DNA of 64,000 nucleotides from Teichococcus coralli. Lineage in GTDB: Bacteria > Pseudomonadota > Alphaproteobacteria > Acetobacterales > Acetobacteraceae. The notes beneath the pieces were generated by a model, which was given only the letters and a program-made list of their open reading frames with translations, ran no database searches and had not been told where the DNA came from. How positions within the stretch are numbered: position 1 is the first letter of the stretch; each line of letters opens with the position of its first letter. Of the stretch, positions 1 through 8,673 are shown in pieces. A program made the translations under genes and the position numbers. The stretch lies in the NCBI RefSeq assembly GCF_009829925.1, contig NZ_SNVJ01000019.1, forward strand, positions 35,257 through 99,256. Direction: 5' to 3'.

Positions 1-1065
1 GGGCGCGCGGGCGGTGGTGAGGCCCCAGCCGTAGTGCCGCCGCGTGTGCGCGCACATCTCCCACGAGTTGGCCTTCATGATGCAGGCGATGCCGCCGCCG
101 GGAGCGCAGTTCTCGCAGTTGAGGTTGGCTTCCTTGAAGACGCCCCAGGCACCTCCGCAGTCGCATCCGCTGGACGCGTACTCGTCCGGAGCCCCGAAGA
201 TGTGGCCCGTCTCATGCGCGAAGACGCGGTCGATGTTGTCGACCCCCCAGCCGTCATTCGCGTAGTCCATGACGAGCCGCGGGCCGCCGATGGAAGCGTA
301 GGCGAAATGGTCGAGGGGGTACTTCACGAAGAAGGCGCAGTACGCCCAGTCGGTGCGGTGGCCGTTTCGCAGGCCTTCCACGAAGTCGATGACGCCCTGC
401 CAGGACTGGGCGTGCCCCAACCCAGCCATGGCCGGGTTGCGCCAGCGCTCCTCGTTGTTCGCGGCGGCGGCGTCGGCGGCGGTGGTGATATCGACCACCC
501 TCGTGTCGTAGACCCAGGAAATGCCCGCTCCGCGGTTCTGCTCGGCCAGCCAGCCGAGCCCCGCCTGCGCCTCGGCGACAACACGGACCTGCTCCTCATT
601 CGTGAAGCGCAGGGCGTCGGTCGGTCCGTTGACGATCACGATCCCAACGGCGATGGAGCCGGTCATGGCGGCGCTGGTTGGCCGTGGTGCCGGCGCCCCC
701 GCCGCTGGCGGAGACCCTGCCCCTCCGGCGCCGGACGGCCCCGCCGGACCGGCGCCGCAGGCCTGCATGTCCCAGATCTGCCCGTTCCGCGGCCGCGCCG
801 CCTTGGCGGCGGCGAAGTTGGGCGAGAGGCGGAGTTTGAACGCCTCGACGCCGAGCCGTTCAACGAGGGACAGGCCTGCCGTGGCGATCTGGGGGACCTG
901 CCCTCCGGCGCCTGGTGTGGCGCGCATGATCTCGACCGTGCCGAAGCGATGCAGGGGAGGTCCCCCCGCCGGCGCGCCAGCCGCGCCAGCCGCGCGGGTC
1001 TGCGGCGCGAGGCCGGGAGAAGGACGTATCGAGATTGTTTCGTCGGCAGCGGACACATCGGCCAT
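1..1065 (-). CDS. Metzincin-like zinc metalloprotease, C-terminus beyond the left edge
   Basis: A frame open from the ATG at 1065 to the window edge encodes at least 355 residues. Residues 284-294 read HETGHIFGAPD, a full HExxHxxGxxD zinc motif in which Asp can be the third ligand. A CIMK stretch about 45 residues later could be the metzincin Met-turn. Between them lie closely spaced cysteines (CDC, CENC, then C), possibly structural disulfides or a second metal site. The N-terminal 130 residues are rich in Ala, Gly and Pro and look disordered. No signal peptide or membrane segment is visible, so secretion, if any, is not by Sec or Tat from this start. There is no strong Shine-Dalgarno sequence at 1065, and the nearest upstream gene is unrelated. 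The peptidase assignment is confident; the exact family (snapalysin, pappalysin or other) is open because the C-terminus is missing. Confidence 0.72.
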   Translation of the reverse strand, partial: MADVSAADETISIRPSPGLAPQTRAAGAAGAPAGGPPLHRFGTVEIMRATPGAGGQVPQIATAGLSLVERLGVEAFKLRLSPNFAAAKAARPRNGQIWDMQACGAGPAGPSGAGGAGSPPAAGAPAPRPTSAAMTGSIAVGIVIVNGPTDALRFTNEEQVRVVAEAQAGLGWLAEQNRGAGISWVYDTRVVDITTAADAAAANNEERWRNPAMAGLGHAQSWQGVIDFVEGLRNGHRTDWAYCAFFVKYPLDHFAYASIGGPRLVMDYANDGWGVDNIDRVFAHETGHIFGAPDEYASSGCDCGGAWGVFKEANLNCENCAPGGGIACIMKANSWEMCAHTRRHYGWGLTTARAP

Positions 1066-1463
1066 GGTGAGCAACTCCGCATGGGGAGAGGCGGGCGAGG
1101 ACAAGGCACCTCCGGCCCTCAGGGACTTCCAGGCAGGGTGTTCCCCGCAGGGCCTCGCGGACGGCCGGCAGAGGCCCTGCGGTGACCGGCGGCATCACCC
1201 GCGCGGCCCGCGCACGGGAATGCCGATCACGATCCGGAACTGGTTTGCCTGAACTGTCCCTGGGCGCCGTTGGGCCTTCCACGAGACCGCAACCCTAGCC
1301 CTAATCATTCCGGAACTGAAATTACTTTGTGCGGCGGCTGGAAGGCCGTCCGCCGGAGAGGCCAGCGACGCGGCAACCGGCCATTGGGCACCCAGGCCTG
1401 GGGTCCGCCTGCCTCAAGCCCATGGCGCATGGCCGCTACCTGATCGGGTCCGCCAGCCGGCCG
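1066..1463. other. Intergenic region, no gene seen
   Basis: This 398-bp gap separates the metalloprotease start from the acyl-CoA dehydrogenase stop. I see no credible coding frame. A locally AT-richer stretch around 1300-1325 could hold a promoter for the metalloprotease, but no convincing -35/-10 pair is present. Confidence 0.5.
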
Positions 1464-2594
1464 TTACTTCAGCCCCCGCGCGATGACGAGGCGTTGAACG
1501 TCGCTGGTGCCCTCGTAGATCTGGCAGACGCGCACGTCGCGATACAGGCGCTCGACCGGGAAGTCCGCCAGATAGCCGTAGCCGCCATGGACCTGGATGG
1601 CGGCGGAGCACACCAGCTCCGCCGCTTCGGAGGCGAAGAGCTTCGCCATGGAAGCCTCGGTGAGGCAGGGCAGGCCGGCCTGCCGGAGGGCGGCGGCGTG
1701 GAGCACCATCTGCCGCGCCGCCTCGATGCGGGTGGCCATGTCGGCGAGGCGGAAGGCGACCGCCTGATGCTGCAGGATGGGCTTGCCGAAGGTGACGCGC
1801 TCCCGGGCATAGGCGTGGGCCGCCTCGAAGGCCGCGCGCGCCATCCCCACGCATTGCGCGGCGATGCCGATGCGGCCGCCCTCGAGGTTGGACAAGGCGA
1901 TCTTCAGCCCCTCGCCCTCCGCTCCAAGGCGCAGCTCCACCGGAATGCGCATGTCGTTGAAGGCGAGCTGGCAGGTGTCCGAGGAGTGCTGGCCAAGCTT
2001 CTCCTCGACACGGACCACTTCGTAGCCCGGCGTGTCGGTCGGCACGATGAAGGCGGAGATGCCCTTCTTGCCGGCATCCGGGTCGGTGACCGCGAACACG
2101 ATCGCCAGGTTGGCGTTCTTGCCTGACGTGATGAACTGCTTGGCACCGGAAAGGACGTAATGGTCGCCGTCGCGGCGTGCGCGGGTCCGGAGGTTCGCCG
2201 CGTCCGAGCCCGCCTGCGGCTCGGTGAGGGCGAAGGCGCCGAGCAACGCGCCCGAGGCGAGCTTCGGCAGGAAGCGTTGCCGCTGTTCCTCGGTGCCGAA
2301 CGTCATGATGGGCGTGCAGACCAGGGAGCAGTGCACGCTCACGATGGTGGAGCAGGCTCCGTCGGCCGCCGCGATCTCCTCCAGCGCGAGGGCGTAGGCG
2401 ACAAGGTCGGCCTCGGAACCGCCATGGCGTTCCGGCACCAGCATGCCGAGAAAGCCGAGCGCGCCCATTTCCGCGAGTTCCTGACCGGGAAAACGGTGCT
2501 CCCGGTCGCGGGCGGCAGCGCCGGGCGAGAGGCGACCCTGCGCAAAGGCGCGCACGGCCTCGCGGATCTCGGCCTGCGCTTCGGTAAGGATCAT
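1464..2594 (-). CDS. Acyl-CoA dehydrogenase, short/medium-chain type
   Basis: The 376-residue flavoprotein oxidises acyl-CoA to trans-2-enoyl-CoA and passes electrons to ETF. The full-length family pattern is present: N-terminal helical domain, FALTEPQAGSDA at the FAD/substrate interface near residue 125, and the C-terminal QIYEGTSDVQR whose Glu is the catalytic base of the short-chain group. The ATG at 2594 follows a GGAGGAAA ribosome site and fits the usual family start (MILTEAQ); the frame stays open upstream but without family similarity. The thiolase gene lies 109 bp upstream on the same strand, suggesting a small beta-oxidation or branched-chain acid operon. The substrate cannot be told from sequence. 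Confidence 0.9.
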   Translation of the reverse strand: MILTEAQAEIREAVRAFAQGRLSPGAAARDREHRFPGQELAEMGALGFLGMLVPERHGGSEADLVAYALALEEIAAADGACSTIVSVHCSLVCTPIMTFGTEEQRQRFLPKLASGALLGAFALTEPQAGSDAANLRTRARRDGDHYVLSGAKQFITSGKNANLAIVFAVTDPDAGKKGISAFIVPTDTPGYEVVRVEEKLGQHSSDTCQLAFNDMRIPVELRLGAEGEGLKIALSNLEGGRIGIAAQCVGMARAAFEAAHAYARERVTFGKPILQHQAVAFRLADMATRIEAARQMVLHAAALRQAGLPCLTEASMAKLFASEAAELVCSAAIQVHGGYGYLADFPVERLYRDVRVCQIYEGTSDVQRLVIARGLK

Positions 2595-2703
2595 GGGCGG
2601 TTTCCTCCAGGGGCGTGGTTGTTGTTGGCTGCGCCGCTCGCAGGGGTGCGGGCATGCGATGTGAGGCCCCTGCACCTGCTATGGCGAAAGGGTGGGCCGC
2701 GCC

Positions 2704-3894
2704 TCACCCGAGCCGTTCAAGCGCAACCGCCGTCGCCTCGCCGCCGCCGATGCACAGCGAGGCCATGCCACGTCTGAGGCCATGCGTCTGCAGCGCGGCG
2801 AGCAGCGTCACCATCACCCGCGCGCCGGAGGCGCCGATGGGATGGCCGAGCGCGCAGGCGCCACCATGCACGTTCACCTTCTCCTCCGGCAGGCCGAGAT
2901 CCCGCATGGCCACCATGGGCACCACGGCGAAGGCCTCGTTGATCTCGAACAGGTCCACGTCCTTGAGCTGCCATCCGGTGCGCGCGGCCAGCTTCTGCAA
3001 GGCGCCCACCGGCGCGGTGGTGAAGCGATCCGGCGCCTGGCAGTGGGTGGAGTGGCCGATGATGGCGGCCAGGGGGGCGAGGCCGCGCTTCTCCGCCTCG
3101 GACCGGCGCATGAGGACCAGGGCCGCCGCACCATCGGAGATGGAGGAGGAATTGGCCGCCGTCACCGTGCCGCCTTCGCGAAAGGCGGGCTTCAGCGTCG
3201 GAATCTTCTCGGGCCTGGCCTTGGGGGGCTGCTCGTCGGTGGTCACCACCTTTTCCACCCGGCCCGCCATGACCGTGACGGGGGTGATCTCCGCCTGGAA
3301 CGAGCCGTCGGCGATGGCCTTCTGCGCCCTGGCGAGGGAGGAAAGGGCGAAGGCATCCTGTGCTTCGCGAGTGAACTGGTAGGCCGCCGCGCAATCCTCC
3401 GCGAAGCTGCCCATGAGGCGGCCCTTCTCGTAGGCATCCTCCAGCCCGTCCAGGAACATGTGGTCCGTCACCCTGCCATGGCCCATGCGGTAGCCGGCGC
3501 GGGCGCGGTCCAGGAGGTAGGGAGCGTTGGTCATGCTCTCCATGCCGCCGGCCACGGCCAGTTGCGCCGAGCCGGCCAGGATGAGGTCGTGGGCGAGCAT
3601 GGCGGCCTTCATGCCGGAGCCGCACATCTTGTTCACCGTCGTGGCGCCGGCGGAGGGCGGCAGGCCCGCGCGAAGGGCCGCCTGGCGCGCCGGGGCCTGC
3701 CCCTGGCCGGCGGACAGCACGCAGCCGAACACCACCTCCTCCACCTGGTCGGGGGCGACCCTCGCCCGCGCGAGGGCGGCGCCGATGGCGGCCGCGCCCA
3801 GGGCGGCGGCGCTGACATCCCGGAAATCGCCCTGGAACCCGCCCATGGGCGTGCGGGCCATGCCCATGATGACAACAGGATCGGAGGTGGTCAT
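2704..3894 (-). CDS. Acetyl-CoA acetyltransferase (thiolase)
   Basis: This 396-residue thiolase performs thiolytic cleavage or Claisen condensation of acyl-CoAs. Cys91 in NKMCGSGMKA is the nucleophile, the GHPIGASGAR motif supplies the active-site His, and the C-terminal CIGGGEATA motif carries the second Cys. Length and motif spacing match biosynthetic or degradative thiolases of the AtoB/PhaA type. The start at 3894 is chosen because CAAGGGAGGACCGC sits directly before it; an upstream in-frame ATG lacks such a site. It is cotranscribed with the acyl-CoA dehydrogenase downstream. Direction of the reaction in vivo is inferred to be degradative from that pairing. Confidence 0.92.
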   Translation of the reverse strand: MTTSDPVVIMGMARTPMGGFQGDFRDVSAAALGAAAIGAALARARVAPDQVEEVVFGCVLSAGQGQAPARQAALRAGLPPSAGATTVNKMCGSGMKAAMLAHDLILAGSAQLAVAGGMESMTNAPYLLDRARAGYRMGHGRVTDHMFLDGLEDAYEKGRLMGSFAEDCAAAYQFTREAQDAFALSSLARAQKAIADGSFQAEITPVTVMAGRVEKVVTTDEQPPKARPEKIPTLKPAFREGGTVTAANSSSISDGAAALVLMRRSEAEKRGLAPLAAIIGHSTHCQAPDRFTTAPVGALQKLAARTGWQLKDVDLFEINEAFAVVPMVAMRDLGLPEEKVNVHGGACALGHPIGASGARVMVTLLAALQTHGLRRGMASLCIGGGEATAVALERLG

Positions 3895-4574
3895 GCGGTC
3901 CTCCCTTGTGGAATGCCGGGGCCGGGGGTGCATCCGGCGTCCCAGCGGCTCAATGGCCGGCGGCTTGGCGGAGGGTCGGGCGTCTTGCCCGGCAGCCGCA
4001 CGGCGCCCGGCGCTGGCACGGAGGTTGTCACGCCCTCAGCCCTGACGCGAGTGTCGAGAGAGCCGCGCCGCCGCGGCAGGCCGCCCTCGCCGGCGAGAAC
4101 AGGGCATCCCCCCTGCCTCGGCCCCTCCGGCAGGCATGGCCCTGGGTGATGGCGCGCAACCGGGGGGGGGGGGTGAACTTCGCGGAAGCCTTGGTTGGCG
4201 CTCGCCGGGGTTGGCGCTCGCCGGGGCGCTGCGGATGGAGCGAGGCCGGAGAGCCGCGCCCCGATCGGCCGGGGCAGCGCACAAGGCAGCCCGGCGGCAT
4301 GGCGACCGCGCTGCGGCCGGCCAGCCGGTGGATGAAGGTCAGGATCGGTTCGACACGGTGATGCGGGGCGGCGTCAGGATGCCCATGCGGCCGCAGGCCC
4401 GCCCGAGAAGCTGCCGCGCGGGCGTGCCGTTCGGCTGCGTGGTCCGGTGCCTGTGTGCGAGCCTGATCAGCGGCGGGCCGCGCGCGTGTTGCACCGGATG
4501 GCCGGCACGCCGCGATGCAGGGCCGCTCCTCGTCCAGCGGGGCGGACCCAGACGGGTCGCGCTGCCTGTGGCCT
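3895..4574. other. 680-bp gap with low-complexity sequence
   Basis: No supported gene. The stretch contains a run of 12 G at 4162-4173 and a perfect tandem duplication of a 16-bp unit at 4195-4226. The several open frames across it have no recognisable domain and mostly reflect high GC. It may be decayed sequence. Confidence 0.5.
4195..4226. repeat. 16-bp unit in perfect tandem duplication
   Basis: The unit TTGGCGCTCGCCGGGG occurs twice without a gap, 21 bp after a 12-G homopolymer. This looks like a slippage product in non-coding DNA. Confidence 0.8.
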
Positions 4575-4904
4575 TCAGGCCGCCGACGCGCGCAGCGGCT
4601 CGGCGACGGTCGGCCTCCCGCCGCAGCGCGAGCAACGCAGCCGCTCGATCACCTGGCGGATCGGCGTGACGCTGGGCACCCGGTGCCGGACGGCCAGCTT
4701 GCCGATCTGCGGCTTTGTGCTGTGCCCGCAGCCGCACACTACGCGCAGCCGCAGCCCGGCGAGCATGAAGACCGGGTCCAGGGGCTCCTGCGGGCTTCCG
4801 CCGCCCGCCATGCCCTCCACCACGCGGCGCAAGTGGCCGGATGCGCCGGCCGTCGGCACGCAACGGGGGCCGGGAGGAGGCAAAAGCGGGGGTCTTTGCG
4901 CCAT
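4575..4904 (-). CDS. Small zinc-ribbon-like hypothetical protein
   Basis: A 109-residue protein beginning MAQRPP at an ATG preceded by GGAG (4912-4915). The N-terminal half is Pro/Gly-rich and featureless. The C-terminal half holds a CGCGH pair and, about 30 residues later, CSRCG, giving four cysteines in a zinc-ribbon arrangement (CxC...CxxC). The sequence between them is basic and reads like a folded domain. I do not recognise a named family. It is divergent from the penicillin-binding protein gene, with only 173 bp between starts. Function is unknown; nucleic-acid binding or a structural zinc site are both possible. Confidence 0.6.
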   Translation of the reverse strand: MAQRPPLLPPPGPRCVPTAGASGHLRRVVEGMAGGGSPQEPLDPVFMLAGLRLRVVCGCGHSTKPQIGKLAVRHRVPSVTPIRQVIERLRCSRCGGRPTVAEPLRASAA

Positions 4905-5077
4905 CAGGATCTCCAATGGCAGAGAGGTAGGAAAAGAACATAAAAAGAACAAGCGTGGCTGTTACGGCAGCCTCCTCGCCGCCCCGCCCTGGCGGGCGCC
5001 GCAGCGGGGGCACCGCATGTTGTCAGGTATCGCTTGCTGGCGTTCCGGTGTACCAGGAGGCATGCGCCGGCAGTACC

Positions 5078-6865
5078 ATGTCCGTTGACACCACCCTGAA
5101 CCGCAGAACCTTTCTTGCCCTTCTAGGCCTCGCAGCCGCAGCGCCCCGCAGGTCCGAAGCGCTGGAACTGGCCGATGCCAGCCGGCTGATCACCGACAAC
5201 CGTGAAGACGGGGTGCGCCTGCTCAGCGCGGAGGGCGAGTTCATCGGCGCGCGCGGGGCGTATTATGGCCCGCCGGTGCCGTTCAGCCAGTTGCCCAAGC
5301 ATCTGGTCGACGCGCTGGTCGCCAGCGAGGACCGCCGGTTCTACGAGCACTGGGGGCTGGACCCCCGCGCCATGGCGCGCGCCGTCTGGTCGACGCTCAC
5401 CGGGCGCACCCAGGGCGGCAGCACGCTCACCCAGCAGACCATCAAGGAGATCTACCTCAAGGAGCACAGCCCGATCGTGCGCAAGCTGCTGGAGGAGCCT
5501 GTGCTCGCGCCGATCCTGGAGTTGAACCTGAGCAAGGAAGACATCCTGTTCGTGTACCTGAACAGGGTCTTCTTCGGCGGCAACGCCTATGGCATCGAGG
5601 CGGCGGCACGCGTCTACTTCAACAAGTACGCGCGCAGCCTCAGCATCCTGGAATCGGCCATGATGGTGGGGCTGCTGCCCGCGCCCAACCGGTACAACCC
5701 GCATCGCGACTTCGAAACCTCGCGCGACCGCGGCTTCCGCGTCATCGAGCAGATGGTGGAGGCCGGCATGCTCTCGCGGCGCGCGGCGGACCGCGCCAAG
5801 CGGCAGGAGGTCGCCATCGCCCCTTCCCGCGCGGCCTGGGGCGGGGTCTATCCGCGCGGCACGCAGCTCGGCTGGTTCGCCCGCTGGGCCGAGAAGGAAG
5901 CCAACGCCAACGCTCCCGTCGCCGCGCGGGAGGGGACGCGAACCATCACGACCACCCTGGACCTGCGGATCCAGGCCGCCGCCGAGAAGCACCTGCAGCA
6001 GGCGCTGCGCCAGCATGCCCGCGACAGGCAGATCGAGGAGGGCGCCGTGGTCGTCATGCGGTATGACGGGGCGGTGGTCGCGCTGGTGGGCGGGCGTGAC
6101 TACAGGCAGAAGGAATGGGACCATGCCACGCAGGCCAGGCGGCAGCCGGGCTCGGTGGCCAAGCTGTTCGTCTACCTGGCGGCGCTTGAGGAAGGCAGCA
6201 CGCCCGAGACCCGCGTCAGCGATGCCGCGCTGACGCTGGGCGGGCGCCCGGTCAGGAACTTCGACGACCGGTATCTCGGCGAGATCCCGCTCTCCACCGC
6301 CCTGGAAAGGTCTTCCAACACGGCGGCGGTCCGGCTGGCGATGCAGAACACCGCCGAGGTCAGGAAACTGATCATGGCAATGAACATCGACGACGATCCG
6401 CAGGGCGAGGCCGGCGACCTGGCACTGGGCACCTACGAGGCCCGGCTGGTTGACCTCACGGCGGCCTTCGCCAGCGTCGCCAACCGCGGCAGGATGGTGG
6501 TTCCCTACGCGGTGCAGAAGGTTCAGGATTCGACGGGCACCGAAACGCTGACGCGCGTCAGGCCGGCAAGCTCGGAGATCAGGCAGGTCATCGCGCCGCA
6601 GCATGCCGAAACGATGCGGGCCATGCTGTCGGGCGTGATCGAGCATGGAACCGGAAAGGCCGCCGATCCGGGCTTCTGGGCCGCGGGCAAGACGGGAACG
6701 ACCACGGCCAGCCGCGACGCCTGGTTCATCGGCTTCACCGACACCTACGTCGCCGGGGTCTGGCTCGGCAACGGCGACAACGAGCCGATGCGGGGCGTAT
6801 CGGGCGGCGGACTGCCGGCGCAGATCTGGCGCGCCGTGATGATGGACGCCGCCCGGCACGCGTGA
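5078..6865 (+). CDS. Class A penicillin-binding protein (glycosyltransferase + transpeptidase)
   Basis: This 595-residue bifunctional enzyme polymerises glycan strands from lipid II and crosslinks peptides in the periplasm. The GT51 domain shows ASEDRRFYEHWG and TQGGSTLTQQ (about residues 80-125), followed by NRVFFGGNAYGIEAA. The transpeptidase domain has SVAK (SxxK nucleophile Ser), SSN (SxN) and KTGT in the expected order. It is shorter than PBP1a, resembling compact PbpC or PBP2D-like forms. The N-terminus is odd: NRRTFLALLG followed by a short hydrophobic, Ala-rich stretch looks like a Tat signal rather than the usual long anchor. The AGGAGG at 5055-5060 lies 17 bases from this ATG, so the start is not certain. 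Confidence 0.9.
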   Translation: MSVDTTLNRRTFLALLGLAAAAPRRSEALELADASRLITDNREDGVRLLSAEGEFIGARGAYYGPPVPFSQLPKHLVDALVASEDRRFYEHWGLDPRAMARAVWSTLTGRTQGGSTLTQQTIKEIYLKEHSPIVRKLLEEPVLAPILELNLSKEDILFVYLNRVFFGGNAYGIEAAARVYFNKYARSLSILESAMMVGLLPAPNRYNPHRDFETSRDRGFRVIEQMVEAGMLSRRAADRAKRQEVAIAPSRAAWGGVYPRGTQLGWFARWAEKEANANAPVAAREGTRTITTTLDLRIQAAAEKHLQQALRQHARDRQIEEGAVVVMRYDGAVVALVGGRDYRQKEWDHATQARRQPGSVAKLFVYLAALEEGSTPETRVSDAALTLGGRPVRNFDDRYLGEIPLSTALERSSNTAAVRLAMQNTAEVRKLIMAMNIDDDPQGEAGDLALGTYEARLVDLTAAFASVANRGRMVVPYAVQKVQDSTGTETLTRVRPASSEIRQVIAPQHAETMRAMLSGVIEHGTGKAADPGFWAAGKTGTTTASRDAWFIGFTDTYVAGVWLGNGDNEPMRGVSGGGLPAQIWRAVMMDAARHA

Positions 6866-7074
6866 GCGCGCACCCTCCCGCGCCTCGCGCACGCGGGCAG
6901 GGCAGCTCCAGGTGGGCGGGCGGCACCTTGCCACGCGGCGCGCGAGGGCCAATCTCGGAAGGGCTGCGCGGCCGTTCCGTGGCCGGCGCGGCGTTCTTCA
7001 TCCGGCATTGCGGCCTGTCGCGGCGCGGCATCACCCGGTGCCGCGTTCAGTGCCGCATCCATCCGGAAACGACC

Positions 7075-8553
7075 ATGCCGCTGCGCTTGCCCTTCCACAA
7101 TACCTACGCGGCTCTGCCGGAACGCTTCTACGCGCGGGTTGCGCCGACGCCGGTGGCCGCGCCCGCCCTCCTGCGGGTGAACGCCGCCCTTGGGGAAATC
7201 CTTGGCCTGGATCCGGAAGACCTTGCCAGCCCCGAGGGCGTGGCGGTTCTGGCCGGCAACCGCGTGCCGGACGGCTCCGCGCCCCTCGCCATGGCCTATG
7301 CCGGGCACCAGTTCGGCCAGTTCGTGCCGCAGCTCGGCGACGGGCGCGCCATCCTGCTCGGCGAGGTGGTGGGGCGGGACGGCCTGCGGCGGGACCTCCA
7401 GCTCAAGGGCTCCGGGCCGACCCCCTTCTCCCGCCGGGGTGACGGGCGCGCGGCGCTGGGCCCGGTGCTGCGGGAATACCTGGTCAGCGAAGCCATGGCG
7501 GCGCTCGGCGTGCCGACGACGCGCAGCCTGGCCGCGGTGGCCACCGGCGAGGCGGTCCGTCGCGAAACGGCGTTGCCCGGCGCCGTGCTGACGCGCGTGG
7601 CCGCCAGCCATCTGCGGGTCGGCACCTTCCAGTACTTCGCCGCCCGCGGCGATGTGGAAGGCGTGCGCCTGCTGGCCGACCACGCGATCGCCCGGCACGA
7701 CCCGGAGGCCGCCGGAGCGGAGCAGCCCTACCGCGCCTTCCTTGAGGCCGTGGTGGAGCGGCAGGCGGAACTCGTCGCCCGCTGGCTGCTCGTCGGCTTC
7801 ATCCACGGCGTCATGAACACCGACAACACCGCGATCTCCGGCGAGACGATCGACTACGGCCCCTGCGCCTTCATGGACGCCTACGACCCCGCCACGGTGT
7901 TCAGCTCGATCGACTACATGGGCCGCTACGCCTACGGCAACCAGCCGCGCGTCGCGCAGTGGAACCTCGCCCGGCTGGCCGAGGCGCTGCTGCCGCTGCT
8001 GGATGAGGATGGCGAAGCGACGGTGGCCATGGCGCAGGAGACGCTGGCAGGCTTCGGCCCGCGCTTCGAGGCGGCCTATCTGGGCGGGCTGCGGCGCAAG
8101 CTCGGCCTTGCGACGGAGCGGGAAGGGGACGCCGCGCTGGTCCAGGACCTGCTGCGGCGGATGGCGGAGAACGGCGCAGACTTCACCCTGACCTTCCGGG
8201 GCCTTTGCGACGCGGCCCTGGGGCCGGAAGGCGATGCGGCGCCACGGGCGCTCTTCGCCGAGCCGGGCGCCTATGATGGCTGGGCGCTTTCCTGGCGGCA
8301 GCGCCTGGCGGCGGAGCCCGTGGCGCCGCAGCACCGCCGCGCCGCCATGCAGGCGGTCAACCCCCGCTTCATCCCGCGCAACCACCGGGTCGAGGCGGCC
8401 CTGAAGGCCGCCATCGAGGAGCAGGATCTCGGCCCCTTCGAGACGCTGCTGGACGTCCTTTCGCGACCCTACGAGGACCGGCCCGGGCTGGAAGGCTTCG
8501 CCCTGCCGCCTGCTCCCGAAGAGCGCGTGCGGCAGACCTTCTGCGGCACCTGA
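7075..8553 (+). CDS. selO: SelO protein adenylyltransferase (YdiU/UPF0061 pseudokinase)
   Basis: SelO transfers AMP from ATP to Ser/Thr/Tyr side chains of proteins involved in redox homeostasis. The 492-residue protein is full length. Visible family elements are the LQLKGSGPTPFSRRGDGRA ATP-binding stretch (Lys111), HGVMNTDN with the catalytic Asp250, and IDYGP, the DFG equivalent (Asp260). Cys264 in YGPCAFMD and Cys490 in the terminal CGT correspond to the cysteine pair that forms a regulatory disulfide in E. coli SelO; the second is the selenocysteine position of animal homologues. ATG 7075 matches the usual N-terminus; the frame is open upstream without similarity. No partner gene is evident nearby. 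Confidence 0.93.
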   Translation: MPLRLPFHNTYAALPERFYARVAPTPVAAPALLRVNAALGEILGLDPEDLASPEGVAVLAGNRVPDGSAPLAMAYAGHQFGQFVPQLGDGRAILLGEVVGRDGLRRDLQLKGSGPTPFSRRGDGRAALGPVLREYLVSEAMAALGVPTTRSLAAVATGEAVRRETALPGAVLTRVAASHLRVGTFQYFAARGDVEGVRLLADHAIARHDPEAAGAEQPYRAFLEAVVERQAELVARWLLVGFIHGVMNTDNTAISGETIDYGPCAFMDAYDPATVFSSIDYMGRYAYGNQPRVAQWNLARLAEALLPLLDEDGEATVAMAQETLAGFGPRFEAAYLGGLRRKLGLATEREGDAALVQDLLRRMAENGADFTLTFRGLCDAALGPEGDAAPRALFAEPGAYDGWALSWRQRLAAEPVAPQHRRAAMQAVNPRFIPRNHRVEAALKAAIEEQDLGPFETLLDVLSRPYEDRPGLEGFALPPAPEERVRQTFCGT

Positions 8554-8572
8554 AGGCGGTGCGCCTCGGCGC

Positions 8573-8620
8573 GAGCGGATCCCGGCCAGGCGGAAGCACC
8601 TGAGCGAGTGAAGATGCTCG
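8573..8620. repeat. Degenerate copy of the dispersed GAGCA...TGCTC element
   Basis: The ends GAGCGGATCCCGG and GTGAAGATGCTCG match the ends of the elements at 28538 and 63928, and the overall length is almost the same, but the central hairpin has been replaced by unrelated sequence. It lies just after the selO stop codon, as the other two lie just after stop codons. Confidence 0.55.
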
Positions 8621-8673
8621 CCAGGACCGGGAGCTGACGCGCTTCGAACGAGCCTGGGCGAGCGGAAGCCGCC

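Noticed and set aside
860..1282. 140-codon minus-strand frame near the metalloprotease start
   Set aside because: It overlaps the protease in another frame and shows no domain or start signal.
4339..5013. 224-codon minus-strand frame around the small zinc-ribbon gene
   Set aside because: It overlaps the better supported 109-codon frame on the same strand, has Arg-rich shadow composition and no ribosome site.
5123..6952. Long minus-strand open frame of 609 codons opposite the PBP gene
   Set aside because: Composition is Arg/Gly/His-rich with no domain, and it mirrors conserved GT51 and transpeptidase motifs on the plus strand. It is a GC-driven shadow.
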